In this document: positions 35,421 through 42,764 of the stretch, one piece after another
Numbering within the stretch: position 1 is the stretch's first letter
Layout of the letters: each line of letters opens with the position of its first letter
Assembly (NCBI RefSeq): GCF_031846345.1
Contig: NZ_JAVRHX010000006.1
Coordinates: forward strand, 62,001 to 126,000
Reading direction: 5' to 3'
DNA from: Glaciecola petra
GTDB lineage: Bacteria > Pseudomonadota > Gammaproteobacteria > Enterobacterales > Alteromonadaceae
DNA: 64,000 nucleotides
Position numbers and translations under genes: made by a program
Notes under the pieces: model-generated
What the model was told of the DNA's origin: nothing
Seen by the model: only the letters and a program-made list of their open reading frames with translations
The model's database searches: none

Positions 35421-35437
35421 TAGGCACGGTAATTGCT
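35421..35437 (+). promoter_or_regulatory. Sigma-54 (-24/-12) promoter of the di-haem peroxidase gene
   Basis: TAGGCACGGTAATTGCT matches YTGGCACGRNNNTTGCW at 16 of 17 positions; GG and GC are ten bases apart. The predicted transcript begins near 35448, about 90 bases before the ATG at 35539. It faces away from the PEP-CTERM promoter at 35152. Confidence 0.82.
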
Positions 35438-35538
35438 ATACGTGAGCTATTGAAATAAAAATATAAAAAGCTCATACCATGTTGGATAAATGCTAGAAAA
35501 TTCTAGCGCTGTATTAGTAAATAAAAAAGGTATTGGCA

Positions 35539-36966
35539 ATGGTAGTTAAAACACGCATTATTATTTTGAGCTCGGCATTATTCATCGCGGCGTGTAACGG
35601 TGAAGGTATAACGGTTGTAGAAACTGAACAAGCTGAAATCACGCAAACACCTCAGCAAATCGCTTCTGATGAGTTAAAACAATTAATCTCGGAAGTGTCT
35701 CAAGGTGAAGGTTTAAATGCATTTTTATTGCCAGAAAGTAATGATTTTAGCAATATTCCTCAAGATCCAAATAACGTAATTACTGCCGAAAAGGTAGAAT
35801 TGGGTAAGCTCCTGTTTCATGAGACTGGTTTGAGTACGGCAGGGGTTAATAGCAATATGCAAGGCACTTGGTCTTGTGCCAGTTGTCACCATGCAGATGC
35901 GGGCTTCAAGTCAGGTATTAAACAAGGAATTGGTGAAGGAGGCTCTGGTTTTGCAAACAATGGGGCTTCTCGAGTGTTAGCAAACGGTTTTTCAATGGAT
36001 GCCAGCGAGCCTCATCTTAAGCCTGATGTTCAGCCGGTTACCTCACCCACTATTCTCAATACTGCTTATCAAGACGTCATGCTATGGAATGGTCAATTTG
36101 GTAATGCTATTAATGGTATAGTCAATGCTGGTATTGATAGAGAAATATTAGCCACACCGGGCACACCAAAAGCAGAAAATAATAGACAATTATCTGGCCT
36201 AGAAATTCAAGGCGTTGCAGGGCAAACAGTACATCGGCTTAATTCGGAAATAGATTCTTTAGTTCAAATGAACCCGGAATATGCAAGCTTATATGAACAA
36301 GCTTTTCCAGATGGTTCTAGTGACGTAAAAGAAGACGTTTCAAAAGCAATTGCTGCCTACGAAAGAACGGTATTGGCAAATCAATCTCCTTTCCAACTTT
36401 GGTTAAAGGGCGACAATGACGCGATGACTTTGCAAGAGTTACGCGGAGCTAACTTGTTTTTTGGTGAAGCAAATTGCTCAGCTTGTCATAATGGTCCAGC
36501 ACTTAGCTCAAATGTGGGTGCTACTGAAGACGAAATTTTCTTTGCTATCGGCTTCGATGATTTTTCAAGGAATGATCCCGCAGTAACGGGTTCGGTTGAT
36601 GACGCCACTAGCCAAGGTCGAGGGGGGTTCACGCGTGACCCAAGCGATAATTATCAGTTTAAGGTGCCAACTTTATATAATCTAGCAGATACTAATGTGT
36701 TTGGTCATGGCGGTTCTTTTTCTGCAATAAGAGCTGTTGTTGAATATAAAAATGCGGCTATTTCACAAAAAGACATTCCAGCTAGTTCACTTGATCATCG
36801 TTTTGTTCCCTTGGGCTTAAGCAACGAGGAAATAAATGACCTAAGTGTGTTTTTAGAATCTGCTTTACACGATCCAAATTTAAAGCGCTACGTCCCAGAC
36901 AGTCTGCCGTCGGGTAACTGTATCACCGTTGCGGACGAGCAATCAAAAATAGATATGGGCTGTTAG
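35539..36966 (+). CDS. Di-haem cytochrome c peroxidase family lipoprotein
   Basis: 475 residues from the ATG at 35539, with AAAAGG before it. Lipobox IAAC puts lipidated C19 at the membrane. Two c-type haem sites are visible, C113-A-S-C116-H117 and C313-S-A-C316-H317, in the bacterial CCP/MauG arrangement (ELGKLLFHETGLST, TSPTILNTAYQDVMLWNGQFG as position about 175-195, VPTLYNLADTNVFGHGG). The family either reduces hydrogen peroxide or oxidises a protein or small-molecule partner. At 475 residues it is longer than classical CCP, so MauG-like oxidase activity is possible. It is divergent from a PEP-CTERM protein and both have sigma-54 promoters, which suggests they are used together outside the cytoplasmic membrane. 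Confidence 0.88.
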   Translation: MVVKTRIIILSSALFIAACNGEGITVVETEQAEITQTPQQIASDELKQLISEVSQGEGLNAFLLPESNDFSNIPQDPNNVITAEKVELGKLLFHETGLSTAGVNSNMQGTWSCASCHHADAGFKSGIKQGIGEGGSGFANNGASRVLANGFSMDASEPHLKPDVQPVTSPTILNTAYQDVMLWNGQFGNAINGIVNAGIDREILATPGTPKAENNRQLSGLEIQGVAGQTVHRLNSEIDSLVQMNPEYASLYEQAFPDGSSDVKEDVSKAIAAYERTVLANQSPFQLWLKGDNDAMTLQELRGANLFFGEANCSACHNGPALSSNVGATEDEIFFAIGFDDFSRNDPAVTGSVDDATSQGRGGFTRDPSDNYQFKVPTLYNLADTNVFGHGGSFSAIRAVVEYKNAAISQKDIPASSLDHRFVPLGLSNEEINDLSVFLESALHDPNLKRYVPDSLPSGNCITVADEQSKIDMGC

Positions 36967-36968
36967 GT

Positions 36969-37538
36969 TTAAGATTCTATATCAGCAGTTACAAAAAGCG
37001 CGGCAATCTTTTTTGCTTCTAAAGCCGCGCTTTTTTTATCCATCACATACGCATACACAATTGATCCCTCTAACAATAGGTTCAATTTTAGCGCAGTCTC
37101 TTTAGGGTTCTCAATACCAGCTTTTATGGCAAGGTTTTCAATGTATTGCTGAATCAGTCTTTTATGTTCAGCACATATCCGTCTACCAGCTGCATTTTCT
37201 TCAGAAATTTCACCCGCAGAGTTGGTAAATAAACATCCATTAAAACTAGCGCTGTTAAACCATAGATTATAAAAGTCGAAAATAGCTAAGATCTGAAGTT
37301 TCGGATCATCTGAAGCTTGTTCGGCATAACGCATCAACGCATTTCGACCAACTTCGTCATCTTTTCTGAGAGACGCCAAAACAAGGTCGTCTTTTGTTTT
37401 AAAGTGATTATAGAGGGTTTTTTTAGAGACATTAGCTTCTTTGATTATATGCTCGACACCTGTTGAATTGATGCCAAATTTCTTAAATAGGACGATTGCG
37501 CTATCAATAACGACTTCTCTTTTGGATAGTTGTGGCAT
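36969..37538 (-). CDS. TetR-family repressor
   Basis: 189 residues. The N-terminal helix-turn-helix is typical: SAIVLFKKFGINSTGVEHII, then NVSKKTLYNHFKTKDDLVLASL. The helical ligand domain contains C-terminal features seen in the AcrR/YxaF-like group (NGCLFTNSAGEI). Its gene ends two bases from the peroxidase stop on the other strand. An 18-bp perfect palindrome lies 26 bases upstream of its start, between it and the divergent YHS gene, so it likely represses itself and the YHS-DoxX pair. Confidence 0.9.
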   Translation of the reverse strand: MPQLSKREVVIDSAIVLFKKFGINSTGVEHIIKEANVSKKTLYNHFKTKDDLVLASLRKDDEVGRNALMRYAEQASDDPKLQILAIFDFYNLWFNSASFNGCLFTNSAGEISEENAAGRRICAEHKRLIQQYIENLAIKAGIENPKETALKLNLLLEGSIVYAYVMDKKSAALEAKKIAALFVTADIES

Positions 37539-37563
37539 ATCGATAATCCTATATACAAATAAA

Positions 37564-37581
37564 GTAAACTTTAAAGTTTAC
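37564..37581. promoter_or_regulatory. Putative TetR-family operator
   Basis: GTAAACTTT-AAAGTTTAC, a perfect 18-bp palindrome without spacer, in the 213-bp region between the TetR gene and the divergent YHS-domain gene. Length and symmetry fit a TetR dimer site. Confidence 0.72.
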
Positions 37582-37602
37582 AATGGTTCACAAAAAAATG
37601 TT

Positions 37603-37630
37603 GAAGCAATTGAAATTTTTCAATTGCTTC
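37603..37630. repeat. Perfect hairpin with 13-bp arms
   Basis: Arms GAAGCAATTGAAA and TTTCAATTGCTTC with only TT between them. It lies 22 bases past the putative TetR operator, within the leader region of the YHS gene. There is no T-tract. It may be a second regulator site or form a structure in the transcript. Confidence 0.6.
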
Positions 37631-37751
37631 GCCGGTTATATCAATGTAACTGGTATAAAACGAGTTGACATAGTAAACCATTGAGTTTAGTTTTAATGAC
37701 TGTCGATGTGATAATACCAATTTATCAATACAAACTGAACAAGGAAATAAA

Positions 37752-38198
37752 ATGCGCATATTTACTTTATTAATATTATTAGTTTCAAGTACCGTTGCCT
37801 TTGCCAATGCGCCGGTGGAAACAGGCACCTTTAATAACAAAGCAATTTATGGATATGACACAGTCGCTTATTGGACAGACAACAAAGCTCGAAAGGGAAT
37901 TGACGAATTTGTATACACGTGGCGAGGAGCACAATGGCATTTTGTTAGCGCTGAAAACAAAGCGTTGTTTGTTGCTGATCCTGAAAAATACGCGCCTCAA
38001 TATGGTGGATACTGCGCCTTTGGTATGGCTAACGACAAATTGGTCAGCATTGATGAAGACGCTTTTCAGATATACAAAGGTAAGCTTTACTTAAACTACA
38101 GCAAGCGGGTTGCTGAACGGTTCAATGAAGATTTGGACTATTTTATTGCTGAAGCAGACAGAATATACCCAGAAAAAGTAGATTTAAATACAAAATAA
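37752..38198 (+). CDS. Exported YHS-domain protein
   Basis: 148 residues with a cleavable signal peptide (IFTLLILLVSSTVAFANA). The mature part is a YHS-type domain: AIYGYDTVAYWTDNKARKG, WHFVSAENKALFVADPEKYAPQYGGYCAFGMA (positions about 60-95) and LYLNYSKRVAERF. YHS domains are often metal-associated, and this periplasmic form is found in many marine bacteria without known function. AAGGA precedes the ATG. It is followed by a DoxX-like membrane protein and faces a TetR repressor. A stress or metal role is inference. Confidence 0.85.
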   Translation: MRIFTLLILLVSSTVAFANAPVETGTFNNKAIYGYDTVAYWTDNKARKGIDEFVYTWRGAQWHFVSAENKALFVADPEKYAPQYGGYCAFGMANDKLVSIDEDAFQIYKGKLYLNYSKRVAERFNEDLDYFIAEADRIYPEKVDLNTK

Positions 38199-38227
38199 AA
38201 CCATGAAAATATAAAAAAGGACTCCTC

Positions 38228-38701
38228 ATGTTATCTAAATATCTAACAAAGAAGAATGTTATTGCAGTGATGGTCATTTACATTAGCATTGTATTCATAC
38301 AAGCCTTAAGGTTTAAATTTACTGACTCTACCGAAACCTTACATATTTTCGGTACCTTAAATGATTGGGCATTTGAATCATTTGGCATAGAAGGTCTATT
38401 CTTACCACCAGGTATATTTAATGCATATGTGATTGGAACAAGTGAATTAATCGCATCTTTAGTAATGTTAGCAGGACTATTTACGGCTAAAAAATTCCTC
38501 ATTCCAATTGGCGCGGCGATGTCTTTTGGTATTATTTCAGGGGCAATTTTCTTTCATTTATTTACACCTCTAGGTGTTGACGTATTAGGGGATGGCGGCT
38601 TGTTGTTCACCTCAGCTTGTGGGATTTGGGTCGTTTCTGCAGTGTTAATGTGGCTTACAAAACACGAAGTGCTTGGCTTGTTAGTTAAAAAAAGCACTTA
38701 G
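38228..38701 (+). CDS. DoxX-like membrane protein
   Basis: 157 residues with four hydrophobic helices (about 10-28, 62-83, 90-110 and 122-143). The pattern LRFKFTDSTETLHIFGTL and ELIASLVMLAGLF recall the DoxX/DUF417-type family of small membrane proteins. AAAAAGGA lies before the ATG. It begins 29 bases after the YHS gene and should be part of the same transcript. In other systems DoxX-like proteins work with redox partners; for this one no function can be given. Confidence 0.75.
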   Translation: MLSKYLTKKNVIAVMVIYISIVFIQALRFKFTDSTETLHIFGTLNDWAFESFGIEGLFLPPGIFNAYVIGTSELIASLVMLAGLFTAKKFLIPIGAAMSFGIISGAIFFHLFTPLGVDVLGDGGLLFTSACGIWVVSAVLMWLTKHEVLGLLVKKST

Positions 38702-38752
38702 AACCCAAGCGCCGTCATTTGCATAATTTAGCATTTGACGGTGCTTAAACAG

Positions 38753-39880
38753 TTAACGTTTATTTAACTGGCTTAGTCGAATGTAGTCTGTGTCAAAACC
38801 AAAACATCGAGGTGACACAGCCTCTAATGCCCGCTCAGTTGTGAAGAAAGTGGGGCATTCTACAGCAAAAACAGCAACTCGTTGGCCGTACTTTAAACGC
38901 TCTGCATTTATGGGTACCGTTGTTTCGTAATCAACAATAACAATTAGGTCGGGCACCATAGCTACTAATGTTTCGATGCCGTTTTCATCAGCTGTACTTG
39001 CCAGTAAATATTCATTTTTTATTTTAATCCTTAGCGGGTTTTGGTTTTCTTCAAAACTCGAGATGGTCGCTTCGCCGATATCATAACCGCCAATAATTCG
39101 GGTTGCTTTGTCACTCACTTTGCCGCAATACAATAACTGACACGCGCCATATTCTGAACGCTCAAATAAGTTGCTTAAGGGGGCTTGTGCAAGTGTTGCT
39201 ATGCCTCTAATGGCATTTAGGGTTTTGCCTATGGCAATGGCAAAGGATAAAGTCCCTGGAATGATTGCGCTTTTGAGGAACTTGCCAGTCATGGGGTGTT
39301 CAACCGCAGTGATCATTCCCCCAGATGCCATTGACATAGCCCTAATATGTCGCTCGTAGGTGGCAGTTGTTTGTGCACTATAAGTCGTTATATTACCCTC
39401 ATAGTCAGCCGATACTGCTGGCGTAGGCTTGGCCCCTGCAATTGCATATGTCATCATTTGCGCTTCTGGCAAGGCTCGCCCCATCCCGTCGCCATCGACA
39501 ACAGGAATGTTGTAAATAGCGGCAGCAATAATAGGGATCAGTGAATTCCCTCCGCCTATTTCAAAACTTACTAAAGCATCTATTTTTTTATTCGTATGTT
39601 TTTCATATGCTTCCAACGCGTCGCGAATTTCAGCCACGCTAGGCAATAACTCTAAGCTTACGGTTGGTGCACCAACTGAACCAATGGTGACCACATGTGC
39701 ATCATCTGCAAGCTCAGTTACTTTTACTAATCTGGCTGAGCCATATTCCTCTAGTACTTTTTCAGCCAATAGTTTGGGTACATAAGGGTCTCCGCCGCCA
39801 CCTGTAGCTAAAAAGACGGAGCCTAAGCTAAGCTCATTTAAATCACTTGCCTGAATAATACCCGTGGTGTCATAGGTCAT
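38753..39880 (-). CDS. DUF917 family protein (S-methyl-thiohydantoin desulfurase-like)
   Basis: 375 residues from the ATG at 39880 (MTYDTTGIIQ); the frame is open 13 codons further up. Family hallmarks are LATGGGGDPYVPKLL, SFEIGGGNSLIPI, DGDGMGRALPEAQM and the late RYGQRV-like LKYGQRVAVF. DUF917 proteins nearly always sit next to or fused with hydantoinase A-type ATP-dependent amidohydrolases, as here. Pfam now names the family after S-methyl-thiohydantoin desulfurase, but the true substrate in this organism is unknown. Last gene of a four-gene operon; it overlaps the hydantoinase gene by 11 bases. Confidence 0.85.
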   Translation of the reverse strand: MTYDTTGIIQASDLNELSLGSVFLATGGGGDPYVPKLLAEKVLEEYGSARLVKVTELADDAHVVTIGSVGAPTVSLELLPSVAEIRDALEAYEKHTNKKIDALVSFEIGGGNSLIPIIAAAIYNIPVVDGDGMGRALPEAQMMTYAIAGAKPTPAVSADYEGNITTYSAQTTATYERHIRAMSMASGGMITAVEHPMTGKFLKSAIIPGTLSFAIAIGKTLNAIRGIATLAQAPLSNLFERSEYGACQLLYCGKVSDKATRIIGGYDIGEATISSFEENQNPLRIKIKNEYLLASTADENGIETLVAMVPDLIVIVDYETTVPINAERLKYGQRVAVFAVECPTFFTTERALEAVSPRCFGFDTDYIRLSQLNKR

Positions 39881-41447
39881 CAGTGTTTCCCTCAAAACAT
39901 TTGCCAATGTCGCCAACAACTTTTACCCTAATTTTTGTCATTCCTTCGTCCATGTAGGGAATTGCAGTTTCTTCGATATCGGTCACTTTGATACTACTTG
40001 GATTAGCGCCCGCTTTTATCGCTTGGTCTGAGGCTTGCTGAGTAACCTGTGTAATTGCCTGGTCGCGAGGTATTTGCCGATACGACAACATACTTTCTGA
40101 TTCGCCACCTATTTGTGCGATCGCGGCGCCAATTGCGTTGGCTACGCCTGCGTAGTCGGGGCGCAAAATACTGGATGCGGCTTTTATGTTTCCTGACACT
40201 AATATTGAGCCGCCACCCACTAAAATTACGGGCATGGGTTCGCTATTCGGCTTCATCATGTCAATATTATCATCAAGTAATTGCGTCATTTGTAACAGCG
40301 CTTTTTGCACTATGTCTGACGGTAAATGAGAGACATTTTTTTTGTTACCCATATCACTCAGTCCGGCGGCAACCGCAATATCAGAGGCAGTAAGCGTATT
40401 GCCACCGAATATCAGACCGTCTTCAACTAAACGATGCCCAACGGAGTGAGGACCAATACGCAATTCGTTACTGCTACTTAACAAATCAATGCAAGTGCCA
40501 CCGCCTAATGCTACTGCTTGAATATCGGGCATACGAAAATTTGTTCTGACACCGCCAACTTTAATTATATTGTTTGATTCCCGCGGGAAGCCATTATTCA
40601 AAACACCAATATCAGAAGTCGTTCCGCCAATATCCACTACTATTGCGTCTTGTAAACCTGATAGTTTACTGGCACCTCGCAAAGAATTTGTCGGTCCTGA
40701 AGCAAAAGTCAGTGCTGGAAATTGACGTACAAAGTCTGCACTCATTAATGTGCCATCGTTCTGGCTTATATACATTGGGCACTTTATATTGCGTTTAGCG
40801 AGCGCCTCAATAAAGGCTTCGACAACTTTGTTAGCAAACTCAAGCAGAGAAGCATTCAGTATTGCTGCGTTTTCTCTTTCTAGAATGCCAAGGCTGCCTA
40901 TTTTATGTGATAGTGTAATATTTGCCTCGGGTATGGCGGTTTGGATTTGTTTACCTAGAGCGATTTCTGGTTCAGGATTCATAGGAGAAAAAGCGGACGA
41001 TATGGCTATCGATGTTATTTTTTTGCTCAATAAAGAGTCAATCATTAGGCGTATTTGTTCAGAATTTGTCGGCGCAATGGGTGAGCCATCGTATAAAAAG
41101 CCCCCGTCCAGCATATAGATATTTTCGCCAATAACACTAGCAATGTCTGATGGCCAATCGGCCATTGGTTTGAGCTCTTGACCCGATGGCAAAGCAATAC
41201 GGATAGCTGCTACTTTACTTAAGTTTTTGCGTTCAACGACTGAATTAGTGAATTGAGTTGTCCCTATCATGACTGCTTCAATTTGGTCCGCATTTATTAA
41301 TGAGTCTTGCAAAAGTTTGTCTATTGCATTTTGCACGCCGGTAGTGACGTCAGCAGTTGTTAAGGATTTATTGTGACTCAAAATTTGGTCATGGTTTATC
41401 AAAACCGCATCGGTATGAGTGCCGCCTACATCAATACCTATTCTCAC
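39870..41447 (-). CDS. Hydantoinase/oxoprolinase family ATP-dependent amidohydrolase, HyuA-like
   Basis: 525 residues. The N-terminal Hydant_A_N and the Hydantoinase_A domains belong to the actin-like ATPase fold: RIGIDVGGTHTDAVLI phosphate loop, GTTQFTNSVVERK, then DIGGTTSDIGVL and the late VLVGGGSILVSG. These enzymes use ATP to open hydantoin or 5-oxoproline rings, or act as subunits of acetone-type carboxylases. No HyuB subunit is present, and DUF917 takes its place. The start overlaps the stop of the permease gene (ATGA). The neighbouring NCS1 permease would bring in the ring compound. Confidence 0.88.
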   Translation of the reverse strand: MRIGIDVGGTHTDAVLINHDQILSHNKSLTTADVTTGVQNAIDKLLQDSLINADQIEAVMIGTTQFTNSVVERKNLSKVAAIRIALPSGQELKPMADWPSDIASVIGENIYMLDGGFLYDGSPIAPTNSEQIRLMIDSLLSKKITSIAISSAFSPMNPEPEIALGKQIQTAIPEANITLSHKIGSLGILERENAAILNASLLEFANKVVEAFIEALAKRNIKCPMYISQNDGTLMSADFVRQFPALTFASGPTNSLRGASKLSGLQDAIVVDIGGTTSDIGVLNNGFPRESNNIIKVGGVRTNFRMPDIQAVALGGGTCIDLLSSSNELRIGPHSVGHRLVEDGLIFGGNTLTASDIAVAAGLSDMGNKKNVSHLPSDIVQKALLQMTQLLDDNIDMMKPNSEPMPVILVGGGSILVSGNIKAASSILRPDYAGVANAIGAAIAQIGGESESMLSYRQIPRDQAITQVTQQASDQAIKAGANPSSIKVTDIEETAIPYMDEGMTKIRVKVVGDIGKCFEGNTDDL

Positions 41448-42757
41448 TTTGTACTGTCCTTTATGCTATGCGTATTGCTAAGGGGGGTTTGTTTTTTAGT
41501 ATACTGAAGGGCGGGTAATTTTGCCAAAATGAAGTAGCTCAGAGAGGCCAATAAAATCGCGTCTAGCACGTTTATTTGCGTGACTGAAAATGGCAAAGCA
41601 AAAGCTGATGGGATGCAAGCCAACAGCCAGGCAATAAATGCAGGTATTGATACTGATACATTATCATTGAGTGTTTCAGCGGTGTAGCGGTCACGATTTA
41701 CGACTAAATAATCCATGATAATAATGCCGGCAACGGGCACGAATATAGCGGCTAAAAAAACCAAAAAGTCGATAAAGAAATCAAGAATATTGAAAAACGC
41801 GGCTACGACACCAATTGCGCCTAATACCGTGGTAAGAGTTGCACCCTTAAACTTTTTATATGTGGCTTCAACACTTAAAACGGTACTGTATAGATTGAGC
41901 GAATTTAACACCCAACTGCTCCCAATTACGATAAAAAATGCAGATGCACCAATGCCAAGCGCTAGCATTAAGTCAAGTATTTCTGGTTGCTGCATGGCTA
42001 CGCTTGCATAACCGGCTATTAAAAATACGATTAGTTCGATTATCAAATAGGCCCAAATAGCGGTGTATACACCGCCTTTCCAGTGTTTTGCAAAACGTGT
42101 AATGTCGGGAAGTATTATGGTACCGATGATAATTGCACCAACGATTGCGGCGATTCCGTCGTCTAAACTTAGCGTAGATGTTTTTTCAAGACTCAAATAT
42201 TCGGTCACACCTAATTGTAAGCCGGCTTGATATGCCATTAGTGCGGTAACTACGGCTAAAATAGGCACCAATAAGGTAGCCAAAATATTGATGGCTTTAA
42301 AGCCATAAATCGTGGTGACAATCATCAAAATACCAGCACCGATTTCTATTGGCCAAGCACTCAATTGAATCGCGAATTTAGCCTCAGCTAATTTGATAAC
42401 AGCATACGAAAACAAATCCAAATTAACGCCAAACCAACCTATAAGCGAAACAGCAAACGCGATATTTACCAGCCCTGCACCTTTATTACCAAAGGCTATG
42501 CGCACTAATAAATAAGAACTTAATCCAGTTTTTGCGCCAATAGCCCCCATAATCCCGCCAATAAGTGTCAATATTATTGAACCGATCAAAATTGCCCAAA
42601 GGGCTTGTGATACAGGCAATCCTTGGCCAATCTCAAGTCCGGTTATAAAGGTAGGCAAAGAGAAGCTGACCATTGCTGAAACCGCGGCTATTCTTGGCCA
42701 AGCAATTCGCTTTGATTGTGGAATGGCATTGGCATCAAATTCGTTATGTTCAGTCAT
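41444..42757 (-). CDS. NCS1-type nucleobase/hydantoin permease (CodB-like)
   Basis: 437 residues with about 12 transmembrane helices. The first region PRIAAVSAMVSFSLPTFITGLEIGQGL and the second GAIGAKTGLSSYLLVRIAFG are typical of CodB-like NCS1 cation symporters, as is the VNLDLFSYAVI segment. NCS1 substrates are cytosine, purines, allantoin and hydantoins. The HyuA and DUF917 genes right downstream point to a hydantoin-like ring. It lies seven bases after the carboxyltransferase gene. Confidence 0.9.
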   Translation of the reverse strand: MTEHNEFDANAIPQSKRIAWPRIAAVSAMVSFSLPTFITGLEIGQGLPVSQALWAILIGSIILTLIGGIMGAIGAKTGLSSYLLVRIAFGNKGAGLVNIAFAVSLIGWFGVNLDLFSYAVIKLAEAKFAIQLSAWPIEIGAGILMIVTTIYGFKAINILATLLVPILAVVTALMAYQAGLQLGVTEYLSLEKTSTLSLDDGIAAIVGAIIIGTIILPDITRFAKHWKGGVYTAIWAYLIIELIVFLIAGYASVAMQQPEILDLMLALGIGASAFFIVIGSSWVLNSLNLYSTVLSVEATYKKFKGATLTTVLGAIGVVAAFFNILDFFIDFLVFLAAIFVPVAGIIIMDYLVVNRDRYTAETLNDNVSVSIPAFIAWLLACIPSAFALPFSVTQINVLDAILLASLSYFILAKLPALQYTKKQTPLSNTHSIKDSTK

Positions 42758-42764
42758 AGTGTAA

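Noticed and set aside
38706..38745. Dyad AGCGCCGTCA / TGACGGTGCT after the DoxX gene as a terminator
   Set aside because: The loop is about 20 bases and no T-tract follows on either strand; a terminator is possible but not supported.
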